This document shows positions 1 to 10,725 of a stretch of DNA of 64,000 bases, one piece after another. Origin of the DNA: Heloderma charlesbogerti (lineage: Eukaryota > Chordata > Lepidosauria > Squamata > Helodermatidae). The DNA is taken from positions 248,001 to 312,000 of the forward strand of contig JANEZZ010001511.1 in assembly GCA_026122225.1 (NCBI GenBank). The letters run 5' to 3'. The translations under genes were made by a program, and so were the position numbers. Position 1 is the stretch's first letter; every line of letters begins with the position of its first letter. The notes beneath the pieces were generated by a model. That model did no database searches and was not told the DNA's origin. It was given only the letters and a program-made list of their open reading frames with translations.

Positions 1-3000
1 TCAGTATGCCCCTGTGCTGGTTTTATAGATACAGGAAACAAAAGCAGAGAAAGAGACTACCAGTAAGTGACTTTATTCCAAGGCACCAAAGCTAATGGTT
101 CCCAGAGGCCAAGTGTACTCCTTAATCAGTGCTCCTGGGATGAACTTTTCATTTGTGGCACAATCTGCAGCTGATTCACAGGAGACCCGGGTCTCTCCAA
201 GCAATAAGTATTGTGGTCTAATCGGGGACTTCCATTTGGAAGTCAAAGATTGCAGCTGATTTTTTTTTTTTTTTTTTAAGAACCAATGGAATTTACTGAC
301 AGTGAGAATTTGAATATTTGGAAAGTTAGAAAAAGATCGGCATCATGTACTGGACCCTTGTACAGCCAAAGCCTATCAAAATGATACTGGCTGCATTTAG
401 ACATAACAGCAAACTGCTTTGTTGTTACGTGAATGACCTTCAGGCTCATCAGCTTCCTGCTCCCTTCTCAGGTACACCAAGGTCTTCCACCAACACCTTG
501 AGCTCTCAGCCACAGTTGGCACATACATCTGAGAGAGACCTGAAACTGTTGGGGTTTTTCCCAGGGGTGCTTCCAGACGGAGGGCTCCTAGCACTGCCAG
601 TCAAAAGGCCTTGTGCAACTATTCCACTTTTTCTTCCTGAAAGGATTTTCTGTGGTGAGAAAATCCACCTGAAGAAAGATAGGAAAACATGGGAGGGTTA
701 CAAGTGAAAGATGTCATCATCTGGACCCCTCATAAAATTCCGTGAACAAGACAGGCTGATGGCATGATAAAAGCTTTGTCTGGAAGCACCCCGGGCTAAA
801 GATGTGCAATTGGCAGTATATCACTTTCAACTTGTTTTGCGTTGCATTCAAATGTACATGCAGTAAGCCCTAAGAAAGACAATATAATTGACACATTTGC
901 ATGATTCAAAGTCAGCCAGGTGCAGTGCTTTATGGTTTCATTTTTCTTTCTTTCTAAAGGAGAGAAATAGTGTCTACGGGTATACTAAGGTTCAGATCAA
1001 ATTTGACAGAAGATGCCTACCTGCTGCCAGAAACATCAGCCCTACATCTCCTTCAGTGACATCTATAGCAGCCCTTCCCTAGCCTGGTGCCCCTCCAAAT
1101 GTGTTGGACTATGACTCATTACACCAGCCATGCTGGCTGGGGATGATGGGAGTTGTAGTCCAACACATTTGACGGGGTGCCTGGCTGGGGAAGGGTGGTC
1201 TATAGCAATACAACCATGTGATGAGGCAGGAAAACTTCTAACACAATGCTGTCATGTCAAGCAATGATTATTGTACGTTGTTAGAGAGAGGAGAAGGCAC
1301 AGGGCTGCCACTTTCAGTAGCCACGTGTGTGGCATAATGGGTTCAGGGTCCAGATGCCTGGAATTGTTGGAATTCTGTTTCATTAGAGCAGCAGGTAGGA
1401 ACTGAATGGCCTACAGCCTCCTAGCCTTAATGATTTTGGAGATATGCTTGAACACGTGGTAGCAAGAGCACTGAAGGTTTGGAAATGTTTTTACAGATCA
1501 AAAGAGCAGCAAGCTCTTTGTTTCAAGCAGGTCTGGTTCCAGGTTTGAGGGGCCCTCAGCAGTGGGCCTAACCCAGTGAGCTTACCTGATGGCACTGGTG
1601 GGCGGCAGCAGTATCACTGTGTTCAGAGCTCCGTGGCTGACCCTGATCTGCCGTTCCCCAGTGCCTCAGTGTTGCTCTGAGACATTGTGGAAAATTAGAA
1701 TGGCAGCTCAGACCCAGCCACCTGGCCTGGGGGAGGGGCAGGGCAGGTGTCCACACAGCTGTGGCCCCCACCAGGGCTCTGGGGCTTCAGCAGCTGCTCC
1801 AAGCTAACAGCAGACCTGATTTCTAAGGTCAAGTTCTGTCAAGCGCCACCTCACCTTGTCCATGCATGCAGAGCAGTTTCTGAGTGTTGTAGAACAGGTG
1901 AACAGCAGTATAAGAAAGTCTTTTGTGTCCTTAGGTGGCATTCTTCACTGTGCCAACTCAGGATTCGACTGCCTCATTCTGCTCATGCGTAGACCAGGAT
2001 TGAAGTGGCTCAGATCCAAAAATGTTGACGTGCAGCCTAATGCAGCCTGATCACATTTACTCAGAAGTAGAGTCCCTGCTGAGTTCAGTGAAACTTACTC
2101 TTGCATAAATGTGCATGGAGTTGCATCCTAAATTGTATCACGTTGTGAATAAGGGACAAACAGCTTAATCCAGAGGGCTTCAGCTGCAGCAGCAGTGAAA
2201 GCAATGTTGCTTTTAAAGTATGATTGTATTTCTTACAAGTAGGGCAGAATTAGTTTTAGGTTCTTAAAATCCAAATGGCACAAATTTCCTAGGCTGCATG
2301 AATCAGCTGGGATTCATGATCACCAAGTCTTGTGATCTTACTGAGAGCCTCATGACTGGCCTTCCTTAGCAACGCATGCTAATAAAACGATGAAAATCCC
2401 ATTCCTTGAGGGGAAAGGGTGTAAATAAGAATGAGGGGCAGAGGGAGATGTTTCTTCACTTACCTTAATTGAAGAGAAAATACTGAAGATGTGGTTGCGG
2501 TGAGATCATGCACTTTAAAAAGAAAAGTATTTTCTGTCAACTACTACTTGATCCTTTTTAACTGGAGATGTCTGGAATCGAACCTTGGACTAGGGATGTG
2601 TGAATTAGCAAAACCGAGCTTGCTGACGTTCTCCGAATTCCATCTCGAAGCTCATTCTTACTCAAGTCTGTATTAGATTGTGACCATTCTTTTTTCTTTT
2701 TGCATGAAATGAAAATCCCTGCATATTTTGTGTGCATTTTCCCAAATGGATGCATAAGTGGTGTGCATCTTTGAAATGTGTGCATTCTTCTCCAATTAAG
2801 TAAAGTATATTTGTGCACATTTTTCAGAACTACACATTTTTTCCTTGTGCATTTTTCAAATATAGGCATAGTGTTGAATGTATTCTTGGGGACTTGCAAA
2901 TTACATTGCAAGCTCGAAAATGTATGGACTTCGACCACAGACTGTGTCCGAGTCCATGTTCAGTCTGGGAGATGTGAATTGGGTAAATTGTGATCTAAAA

Positions 3001-3050
3001 CAAATTTCTCATACATCTCTACCTGGGACTGAGCTATGGTTCCTCTCTAC
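1..3050. other. Non-coding stretch, probably a TMTC1 intron
   Basis: No exon with TPR-like coding potential and splice sites was found here. The first TMTC1 exon in the window starts at 4467 and its opening base completes a codon begun in an exon further left, so this stretch is most likely intron. It holds a poly-T run near 261-278, a foldback repeat at about 1077-1196, a piece of the CAATCCTA-type repeat near 2048-2130 and a degenerate T-rich repeat from about 2590. The short open frames show no family resemblance and overlap repeats. Confidence 0.6.
1077..1196. repeat. Foldback MITE-like element (GTAGTCCAACA family)
   Basis: The two halves are near-complementary: a left arm with TGGTGCCCCTCC and TGTTGGACTA, a GCCAGC hinge, and a right arm with GTAGTCCAACACATTTG and GGTGCC. 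The same layout recurs more than twenty times in the window. Its DNA-transposon class is inferred from the inverted-repeat structure; no transposase is present. Confidence 0.7.
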
Positions 3051-3060
3051 GTTGGCATTC
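2590..3060. repeat. Degenerate AT-rich dispersed repeat
   Basis: The stretch begins with TAGGGATGTG and is rich in GTGCATTTTTC-like words. Similar openings (AGGGATG) and GTGCAAAT-rich bodies occur near 9030-9430, 21870-22435 and 57165-57400, suggesting one old repeat family. Class unknown. Confidence 0.35.
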
Positions 3061-3072
3061 ACTGTAGCCCTC

Positions 3073-3757
3073 TAACTCAGGGGTAGGCAACTGTCAGGGT
3101 GGACACTGAGCCCATAGAATCCCAGAGTAGTTCTGATTCTGAGGAAGAGGAGTCGCTTCTGGGAGAGGAGCACGCTCCTCTTTCCCAGGGCCAACAGCTG
3201 ACGGAGATTCCTCCCACCAGCATTCCTAGCTTACATAGCAGTCCTGGGAGTGACAGAGCGCGGGAAGCAGACTTGATGGACGTGCGACGCCGACGCAGAG
3301 AGCGGCGCCAAATGGAGGGCGCGGAAAGGAGGTGTAGTGCCCGGTTGGCGCGCAAACAACGGTTGCACCCAGAGGATCCAAAGGAAAAGGGGGGGGGGAA
3401 CTCTCCCTAACCCTTAAGTTCAGGGTCTGCCAGTGATTCCCTTTCAAATGGGGACCAACTGTTCCAGCTTAGGGCATAGGTACTCTGCTGCTCATATCTA
3501 GTTGCTAACAGTAGAGTTGTTAAGTTGCAAAAGAGGAATAAAGCTTTGAAAAGAATCCCTTTGTCTGTGTCTGGACTTGGCTACTGGATTAGACTGAGAG
3601 AGGCCTCCAAGGAGCCCTTGACAGCAACCTGGTACCCTCCAGATGTTTTGGACTCTAACCAGCATCAGCCCCAGCCAGCATGGCCAGTGGTCAGGAATGC
3701 TGGGAGTTCTAGTTCAGAACATCTGGAGGGGACCAGGCTGGGAAAGGCTGCTCTAGC
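3073..3757. repeat. Foldback element interrupted by a solo LTR
   Basis: Foldback sequence begins near 3073 (GGGGTAGGCAAC) and resumes at 3624 (GCAACCTGGTACCCTCCAG), ending near 3757 with the complementary arm ACATCTGGAGGGGACCAGG. Joining the flanks across the LTR gives the usual GGCAACCTGG start of this family, so the LTR inserted into an existing copy. Confidence 0.7.
3092..3623 (+). mobile_element. Solo LTR (copy 1)
   Basis: The 532-bp element starts with TGTCAGGG and ends with CCCTTGACA, the short TGTCA/TGACA terminal inverted repeat expected of an LTR. It is flanked by a perfect 5-bp duplication GCAAC (3087-3091 and 3624-3628). A poly(A) signal AATAAA lies near 3537. A second copy sits inverted at 58736-59264. 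A frame of about 100 codons (3099-3410) with an acidic serine-rich start and an arginine-rich RRRRRER segment is present in both copies. No gag, pol or env is next to it, so it is a solo LTR; whether Gypsy-like or retroviral cannot be told from this alone. Confidence 0.8.
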
Positions 3758-4466
3758 TCAACAAAGCACACAGTGGATGTCACTGGTTGGGAGTGATCCT
3801 TTTAATTACTTTTATCCCCCCCCAAAAAAACCCCATCCTATTGGAACATATATGGAGAACCAGCACAAGTTACTGTAAAATTAGACTGTGTTAAATATCT
3901 TTGGTTTGTGTGGAGTTTGAAAAGTGTTAAGAATGTCCTCTCTCTCCTTTTTGGGGTACCAGACAGTCCTCTTGAGAATAAGTAGTTCAGGTTGCATGAA
4001 GAAGGGTGCAAGAGGTAGAGCTTCTCAAATGGATTCTCATCATTTTCCTCCCTTCTAGTTTTTTGCCAGGCCTTCCTGGTTTACTTTACCAGGGTTCTCT
4101 GGGCGGGTTGTGTTGCCTGATACAATAGTCAATGGAAAGACCTGCTGAAAAGCAAGAGAAGGGGCTTTGTGGGGATCGCATGCGCTGCTCAGCAGGCGAT
4201 GGAAAACTTCACCAGCAGGTGCCAAGGCACAAAATGTAGTGCATATCCAGTGACTGCTCTCGCTCCTATTCATGCTGTCGGGCTGTGGAATATGATACTG
4301 CCCCAGGAGATGCTCAATAGAAGAAATTTAATTATTTAGCCCTTTCTGAAAAGGAGAAGACAGGCACGTTTGAGTCTGTTAACAGTGTTTTAATCAATAG
4401 GTGAGCTGAGAAAGTTATTAAACGAACTGCCTTTTCCTCTCCCTCCACCCATCATATGACTTTCAG

Positions 4467-4575
4467 GTCCCAGGGGAAGAAGGAAGAAGCTGTTCTCTTG
4501 CTGAGAGATTCCATTCAGTATGGACCAGAGTTTGCAGATGCTTATTCCAGCCTCGCTTCACTATTGGCTGAACAG
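4467..4575 (+). CDS. TMTC1: TMTC1 exon (internal; first in window)
   Basis: This internal exon of a transmembrane and TPR repeat-containing protein encodes 36 complete codons, with AEEAV-like helix A (KKEEAVLLL) and the TPR signature FADAYSSLASLLAEQ. The acceptor is TGACTTTCAG|G and the donor CAG|GTAATC. The first base completes a codon started in the previous exon outside the window; the exon ends in phase 0. The peptide closely matches what I know of human TMTC1 at this point. TMTC proteins are polytopic ER membrane proteins with luminal TPRs, linked to O-mannosylation of cadherins. The window has only the TPR half; the membrane domain is to the left. The symbol rests on peptide similarity from memory plus the ovochymase neighbour. 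Confidence 0.92.
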
Positions 4576-5127
4576 GTAATCAGTTCCATCAGATTTTTCC
4601 AGCCTAGGCTTTGCCTGTAATGAGTACTAATTTTAGTTTTCAGTGCTATTGGAGACATAACTATGATTGGGGATGTGTACATTCTGTGCAGGGGGTGGTG
4701 GATTGCACTAAAAATGTTAAAAATGCAAATAACTCTACATAAAAGGAACTCCAATTCTTTGCCTGAATTCTGCAACTTGTATAAATGATGCATGTTATGT
4801 TGCTTTTTGTATTTTGCCTAATCTATTCTGCTTCTGTTAGCGTGGAAGAAGCAAGGAGCTATGGAGGGCACAGCTAACCAGTGCAAATCCTCCGTTTCAC
4901 CTGCCAAAGAAGTAGGCACGCAGAGGGATGTTGGACCTGAGCACGAGTTTGCCTTGTTTTTTGCGGTAACCACAGATATCTGATTCTTGCCTTTCTTTCC
5001 CATTTTTTAAAAAAGGGAAGGAAGGATTGTAGCAATTGGCACCAACACTCATCATGGTTAACAGCAACCAGCAAATTCCCTCAACATGTCCTCAAATGTT
5101 GCACCCATAGGAACAACTTAGGAAACT

Positions 5128-5450
5128 ATCTTATACTGGTTAGAACCAGTGGAGGACAACTTGTGGCCCTCCAGATGTTTTGGCCTACAACTCCCATCAG
5201 CCCTAGCCAGCAGAGGCAGTGGTGAGGGCTAATGGGAGTTGTGGCCCTCCAGATGTTTTGGCCAACATGTTGCCCACCCCTGCATTAGACCATTGGTCCA
5301 TCTAGTTCAGTATTGTCTACACCAATTTGCAGCAGCTCTGTAGGGCTTCGAACAGGCCTCTTTCCCAGCCCTACCTGGAGATCCAGGGAGTGAACTGAGA
5401 CCTTCTCCACGCAAAGCATATGCTCTACCACTAAGCTGTAGCCCTTCCCC
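5128..5450 (-). repeat. tRNA-derived SINE, interrupted by a foldback element
   Basis: Read on the minus strand it starts with a tRNA-like head (CTACAGCTTAGTGGTAGAGC, B-box-like region near 5390) and ends with the tail that on the + strand reads CTTATACTGG. The same family occurs at 7955-8150, 9525-9690, 17772-17965, 59437-59580, 59758-59912 and 61385-61590. Between 5150 and 5281 it is split by a foldback copy. Confidence 0.7.
5150..5281. repeat. Foldback element nested in a SINE
   Basis: Inverted arms GGCCCTCCAGATGTTTTGGC occur twice around CCATCAGCCCTAGCCAGCAG. The SINE flanks carry TTAGAACCA on the left and TTAGACCAT on the right, consistent with a degraded 8-9 bp target duplication of the hAT type. 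Confidence 0.65.
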
Positions 5451-5664
5451 AAGGGAAAGGCCACTGCACACATCCTGTGCAAGGGAGACACACAACCTCT
5501 CTGTCTCCCTCTTCCTTCCCCAATAGAGGCAGGCGCCCCATTTTGTAAACACTTGATTTCAAACCCTTATCAAATAGCTCTCAGATCTTTTAATTTCCTC
5601 GTACATAGCTAAGGAAATTGAAAGTTTTGGGGGCTGGGGAAGAGAAGACGTGTTATACTTAATG

Positions 5665-5758
5665 GTTGCCTTCCCCAAGCTGGTGTCCATGCTGGCTGGG
5701 GATGATGGGGGTTGTAGTTCCAACCCAAATGGAGGGCCCCAGGTTGAGGAAAGCTGCT
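5665..5758. repeat. Foldback element, partial
   Basis: CTTCCCCAAGCTGGTG at the left and CCCCAGGTTGAGGAAAGCTG at the right, with GGGGTTGTAGTTCCAAC between, identify a shortened copy of the GTAGTCCAACA family. Confidence 0.6.
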
Positions 5759-6963
5759 TAATGTCAATAACATACCATAATAGGATCCCCACCACCATGT
5801 TTTCATTCCCGTTGTTAAAATGTCTAGGTTGATAAGGCTAGCTAGAAAATACTGTGAGGGCTGGTAGGATAAGGAAGCCAGGGCATTGCCTTTGGAATTT
5901 TGACGCTGTCCAGCTTTATCTGCCCAGATGGAGCAGAAAGCCACCACCTCTGCATGCTAAGTTTTCTTCTTCTTTGCAGCTGTGGAATAAGTAGGGCCGC
6001 TCGGCTGAACCATCTCCAGAGGATAAACGAAATTAATTGCTTTCAGTGACAACTGGCTTAAAGTGTATGGATTTTCAATAGTGTGGAACACTGGTCAAAA
6101 GGCCATTTAGAGCAATAACTAATATTGGGTCAAAGGGGTTGCAAGTCCAAAGCGGTCGCCCCTTAGCAGCTGTAACCTTCCTTGCAGCTGCAGGAATGAT
6201 AGAAAGGCAACAGGAAAAGCTCATCCTTGATCTGCTTCTTCTGTACAGGTCCCTCAGGCATTATCTCAGGCGCTTTAAAAAAATGAAGCATCAGTATAGA
6301 ATAAATGAGGTGAGAGAATGCTTCCAGACGAGGCTTTTATCACGCCATCACCCTCCTTCATTCACGGAATTTCACAGGGGGTTCAGATGCCGCCGCCGCC
6401 TTCCTTTTGTAACCCGCCCATGGTTTCGTACCATTTCTTGCATCTTTTTTCTCATCACAGAAAAAGAGGGAAAGACAGAATAGTGGCACAAAGTCTTTTG
6501 ATTAGTAGCTCTCAGAGCCCTGCGGGAAGTATCCAGCGGGGCACTTCTGCCCCCACGGATTCTTTTCCACCCTGCCATTTCCATCATGCAAGCGATGGGT
6601 CCCGCTGACTGCATTGCGCAAGTGGGACCCACCGCTCATGCAAGGGAGATATAGTTCTTCCCAAGGGAAGTCCCAAAACACCCAGAAATGCTCATTTCTG
6701 GGAGGAGGCGTGTTGGTAGAGCTCCCTTATGTGAGCTCTGCCGACTTGCTTCCTTCCAGAAACTAGTGTTTCCGCTCGTTTTGGGTTGCCCTGGAAGTGC
6801 TGTTGTGCAAGCAGTGGAGGCTGCTTATGTGACGCACTTGGCGGGGCGGAAGAGGATCAGCAGGGCCGGAAGGGCCCCGCTGGATTCCGCCCTCTGTCTG
6901 GAATCACCCACAGTCTTGGGGCACTATTTGGATTGTTTGGGTTTTTACTTGAGTCATCATTTA

Positions 6964-7024
6964 GAAAGGAAGGAAGGAAGGAAGGAAGGAAGGAAGGAAG
7001 GAGGAAGGAAGGAAAGAAAGAAAG
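6964..7024. repeat. (GGAA)n microsatellite
   Basis: About 60 bp of tetranucleotide GGAA units, degrading into GAAA at the right end. It lies in the TMTC1 intron between the exons at 4467 and 9747. Its translations are simple-repeat artefacts. Confidence 0.95.
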
Positions 7025-7954
7025 ATCCTGTGCTATATAGATGTGCTGCAAGGAGGTGTTGTATATGACTAGTAGATTTTGAGAGTGAATTGGAATATAC
7101 GTATCTCTTGGATTGCCATCCATATCGAGATCTCGCCCAGATCCAGGTGTGTAGTACCAGGATATTTATTTATTTTGAAGATTTATACCCCAACTTTTTT
7201 ATCAAATGTTTTTCAAGGTGGTTTGCAATGTACAACCCAGCAGGTTTTAGTCATCTAGTCAATGGATGGGCTAAAGTGTGCTTCCCTTCAATTCTGCATT
7301 GGCAGTTGGAGCAGAGTGCTATGTTTTGGCAAGGAACGAAGGGGGGTGGGTGGGGAAGCAAATTCCCTACAGCTGCTCCTTGTCTGGCTGACGGATGGGG
7401 CAGGCATGCTGCTTTTCCTGGAAAGCAAGGGGTGCAACCTCTCATTGTCCCCAAATTCTCTGGCTGATGGGTGAGACCAGAGTGTGCTTCCTTTCAGTGA
7501 CACAGTAAATCGAGTGTACAGTGCTTACATCGGTGAGTAGTATTCACCATAAGAACCAGAACAGTCAGAATGGAGGGTAAAGCATCCTGTCTTGCTTTGG
7601 AGCTTGATAGGTTAAAAAAAGTGGCTCCCACCATCAGCTAATCCACAAGGGCATTTACCTTACAGTTTGCCCCTGTTCATGCCTTCCCTGCTACCACCCC
7701 CAGATCACTGCGGTGCCCCCCACCCAACTTTGCAGCATTTGAACAGAGTGGCAATGTTGCAGGGTGAGTCATCAGCTCAGCACTGGTATTAATACCAAAG
7801 GAAGTCTCATAGTACCTGCATGGAAGCCCCAACATCTCAAGTTTGAGTAAGGTCTCATACTCACATTACCTCAGCGACACTGCTCCTTCTCCCACTACTA
7901 GAGTAACATGTACCTCTGTTCCTCCTCCCTATTGCTAGTACCAGACCTTGGGGA

Positions 7955-8150
7955 AACTGGACATAGGAAGCTGCCTTAGTCAGGCCACTGGGCCATCTAG
8001 CCCAATATTGTCGACACTGACTGGCAGCAGCTCTCCAGGGTTTCAGGCAAGATTTATTCCTATCCCTACCTGGAGATGTTGGAGATTGGACCTGGGACTT
8101 TTTGCATGCAAAGCATGTGCTCTACCATTGAGCTACAGCCCCTTCCCTAA
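7955..8150 (-). repeat. tRNA-derived SINE
   Basis: The minus strand reads AGCTCAATGGTAGAGCACAT then a B-box-like segment, then the conserved body, ending in the GGCAGCTTCCTATGT-type tail. Same family as 5128-5450 and 61385-61590. It is a SINE head and not a tRNA gene: it has no complete cloverleaf. Confidence 0.75.
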
Positions 8151-9524
8151 AATATAAGAGCCTTTTTGAGGTAGGGCTTAGCCCTGATGTGCAAAGGAGC
8201 CACAACATGAGCATCTCCTGTGCGGTGTAGGGCTTCTCATGTGCCGTGGCGGCACAAGAAGGAGCAGTGCTGCTACAGCTCCACACTGCCAGGCTGACAT
8301 CAGGATCGAGCCAACGTCCTGCAAGCCATGCTTCGATGGAGTTTCTGCGAAGAAAAGGGGCTGATTTGGGAAGGGGAGTTAGAGGGAGCTGTTTGATTGC
8401 CTTAGTTGGTCCTGTGCAGCCCGTTACTCCCAGCAATCTAGGAATCTAAAATGAGCCTTGACGTTCCTTTGCTCCTGTAGTTGTAAAAGGGGCACTTAAG
8501 ATTAATGTTCCATGCTCAAGGGAGTTGAGTTGTAAGTCAGTGTAATTACTCCGTCCTCTCCTCAAAAGGTGATTTTCAAACCAGAGCAGACTTGAAAAGA
8601 GAGCAGACTTACACAACCCAGTCTTCCAGTGAGCCCCAAACTTAATTAAGAGTGTTCTGCTGCTTTTTAAGATATTTCACCTTTAATAAAAACGGCTTCT
8701 TATGCTCGGAAACCAGCATGGCTTTCTTGTGGGGTTTAAAGGATCATTGCAATCTTCTGGGTTTTTCCTAACCCCATTCCACCCTAAAAAATCCCCACTT
8801 TGTTTCCTTAGGAATGCTTAGCTCATCAAAACATCCCGAAGGTAGAGCTTGATTTGGTTGTACTCTCAAATTAGCCCACTGACCTTTTGCCAGTTTGCAT
8901 TCTAGATGTATACCAGAGTCAGGGGAGATTGGTTTTGCTGCGGTGATACCTTTTAAAGAGAAACTGTGAGAACCCAAAGCTGTTATTCCCAGCCAAAATG
9001 ATCCTGCAGAAGAGTATGGTTAGGGATGGGAAAGCAGTGATGTTTGAGATGGCTAGGATTCTTGAATGTCATCTCGCCGTTCATCTTGCACCCAATTCCT
9101 GTTTGGGGTTGAGAATGCTGCTTGTTCTGCCTGAATGGGAAAATTGTGCAAATTGAGCAGCAATCAAATGTGAAATCTGCACAAATTCGTGCAACTTTCC
9201 TCCACACGCTAAAGCAGGGCTTTCAGTCTGCAGAGGACATTTGTGCAAATCAAGGACATTTGTGAAAATCGAGCTGGGAAAGTTGTGCAAAACGAACATG
9301 AGCTTGTGCCCAGCAATTTGCAAATATTTTTGTCAGACATGTGCTCGCACTTGCAGTCACATTCGGGACTTTGAACAGGGCACGCTCACATGTTTTGTGA
9401 GCCAAAATGATATTCTCATACATCCCATAATATTGTAATGTGGAAGACTGCTGAAAGCCCTGGGATAGGATTTGGAGACTACCAGTGTTTACAGTTCATT
9501 CAGAAAACACCCCTTAAATTCATG

Positions 9525-9690
9525 GAACGCAGGCATCTGTTCCATATTAGCTCAGACTATTTGTCCAACTAGCCCACTATTATCTACTCTGGCTAGCAGA
9601 GGCTTTGCAGGGTCCTGAGCAGGAGTCTTTCCACCATCTCCTACCTGATCCTTTTAACTGGAGATTTTAACCAGATACATTTGCAATTAG
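9525..9690 (-). repeat. tRNA-derived SINE, degraded
   Basis: The + strand carries GCATCTGTTCCATATTAGC, CTGGCTAGCAGAGGC and GAGCAGGAGTCTTTCC, matching the body of the SINE at 7955-8150. The tRNA-like head is mostly lost. It ends about 55 bp before the exon at 9747. Confidence 0.55.
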
Positions 9691-9746
9691 TAGCAAGGCT
9701 GACTGCCCCTTAGGTAACCATCTTTGCTAATTCTTTTTGCATTAAG

Positions 9747-9849
9747 GACCAATTAAAAGAAGCCGAGGAAGTATATCAGGCTGGAATAGAGAATTGTCCA
9801 GAGAGCTCCGATCTGCATAATAACTATGGGGTTTTCTTAGTTGATACTG
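9747..9849 (+). CDS. TMTC1: TMTC1 exon
   Basis: Encodes 34 codons plus one base: KEAEEVYQAGIENCPESSD followed by LHNNYGVFLVDT, a typical TPR helix pair. Joined in phase 0 to the exon at 4467, it completes the repeat begun by SLLAEQ. The donor is G|GTAAGT. The acceptor is unusual, TTTGCATTAAG, with AAG instead of CAG or TAG, so this exon may be weakly defined; the polypyrimidine tract TTCTTTTTGC is nevertheless present. The single trailing G joins GC of the next exon to give glycine. The protein match is strong enough that the boundary is secure. Confidence 0.92.
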
Positions 9850-10522
9850 GTAAGTAAAAAAGGAAGCCAGGGTGTATTGGGGGTTATTAAGACCTATTCT
9901 GAATGAATCGGAAGGGCCATGTAATTTAATCTGTGTCATTGTGAGACCCAGCAAAATAACTGAAAACTTATGTGAGCATTATTGTTGTCATCTGTAAAAA
10001 AAAATAGAGTTGGACCAAAATTACTCACCTAGTTTTGTGTTTATTTTCCCTTTTGACAGTTTTCTGTTTTTGACCATTTTGACACCCTACAAATATATTT
10101 GCATTTTGTTCCCCTGACTGCTGCTGCTTTTCTGTAGCTTTTACCCTCTTCTTTTCCCTCATTGTCTTTGCCTTCATTTGCCCTTACTGCCCTATGATTA
10201 ACTGGGAGACCCTTATGGCTTTGCTGATGAGATCACAATGTTACATATGACATAATAATGTCACGGACATCTGTGAACAATATTGTGTTGAGTGCGGCAG
10301 CCAACCAACAGGCAAATGAAGCCAAGTCTGATGAGCATAAAGAAGAAAAGGGGCAAACGAAGCAGCAGAAGCTAGGGATACGAAAAGTGGGTGAACAGCA
10401 TTGAAACAACGCAGATGTTTGGCAAGGTGAGTGTTTGACCCCTGCAACTGTTTCAACAATGTAAAACATTCTAGTTTCAAAATAAATATTGAAGTTAGTA
10501 TCTGATGCAGCCCTAAAAATAT

Positions 10523-10725
10523 AAGTAACTGGGGCTGCAATCCTATACAGTATTTCCTGTGTGTAAATCCCATTAAATTTAGTGGGGATTACTTCTGAGT
10601 AGGCATGCATAGGATTGCACTGTAAGGCTGCAATCCTATGAACACCATCCTGGGAGTTATCCCTATTGAACTCAGTGAGACTTACTTCTGAATAGGCATG
10701 TATAGAATTGCACTGTACATGAATA
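10523..10725. repeat. Two tandem copies of a GCAATCCTA repeat
   Basis: Each copy starts CTGCAATCCTAT, contains TTACTTCTGAGTAGGCATG (ACTTCTGAATAGGCATG in copy two) and ends ATTGCACTGTA. Further copies are near 14861-14952 and 39868-39965. The ends GCAATCCTAT and ATAGGATTGC are inverted repeats, suggesting a MITE or SINE tail. Confidence 0.6.

Noticed and set aside
345..707. 120-codon open frame on the + strand
   Set aside because: No family resemblance, no good splice or start context, and it lies in what should be an intron. Random open frames of this length are expected in 64 kb.
3099..3410. LTR frame as a conserved protein gene
   Set aside because: Most differences between the two copies change amino acids, so no protein-level constraint is seen; kept only as a finding to test.
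5380..5450. tRNA gene on the minus strand
   Set aside because: Box-like words belong to the head of a multi-copy SINE; no complete cloverleaf or terminator.
6857..7123. Open frames with Lys-Glu-Gly or Pro-Ser-Phe-Leu runs
   Set aside because: Translations of the (GGAA)n microsatellite on the two strands.
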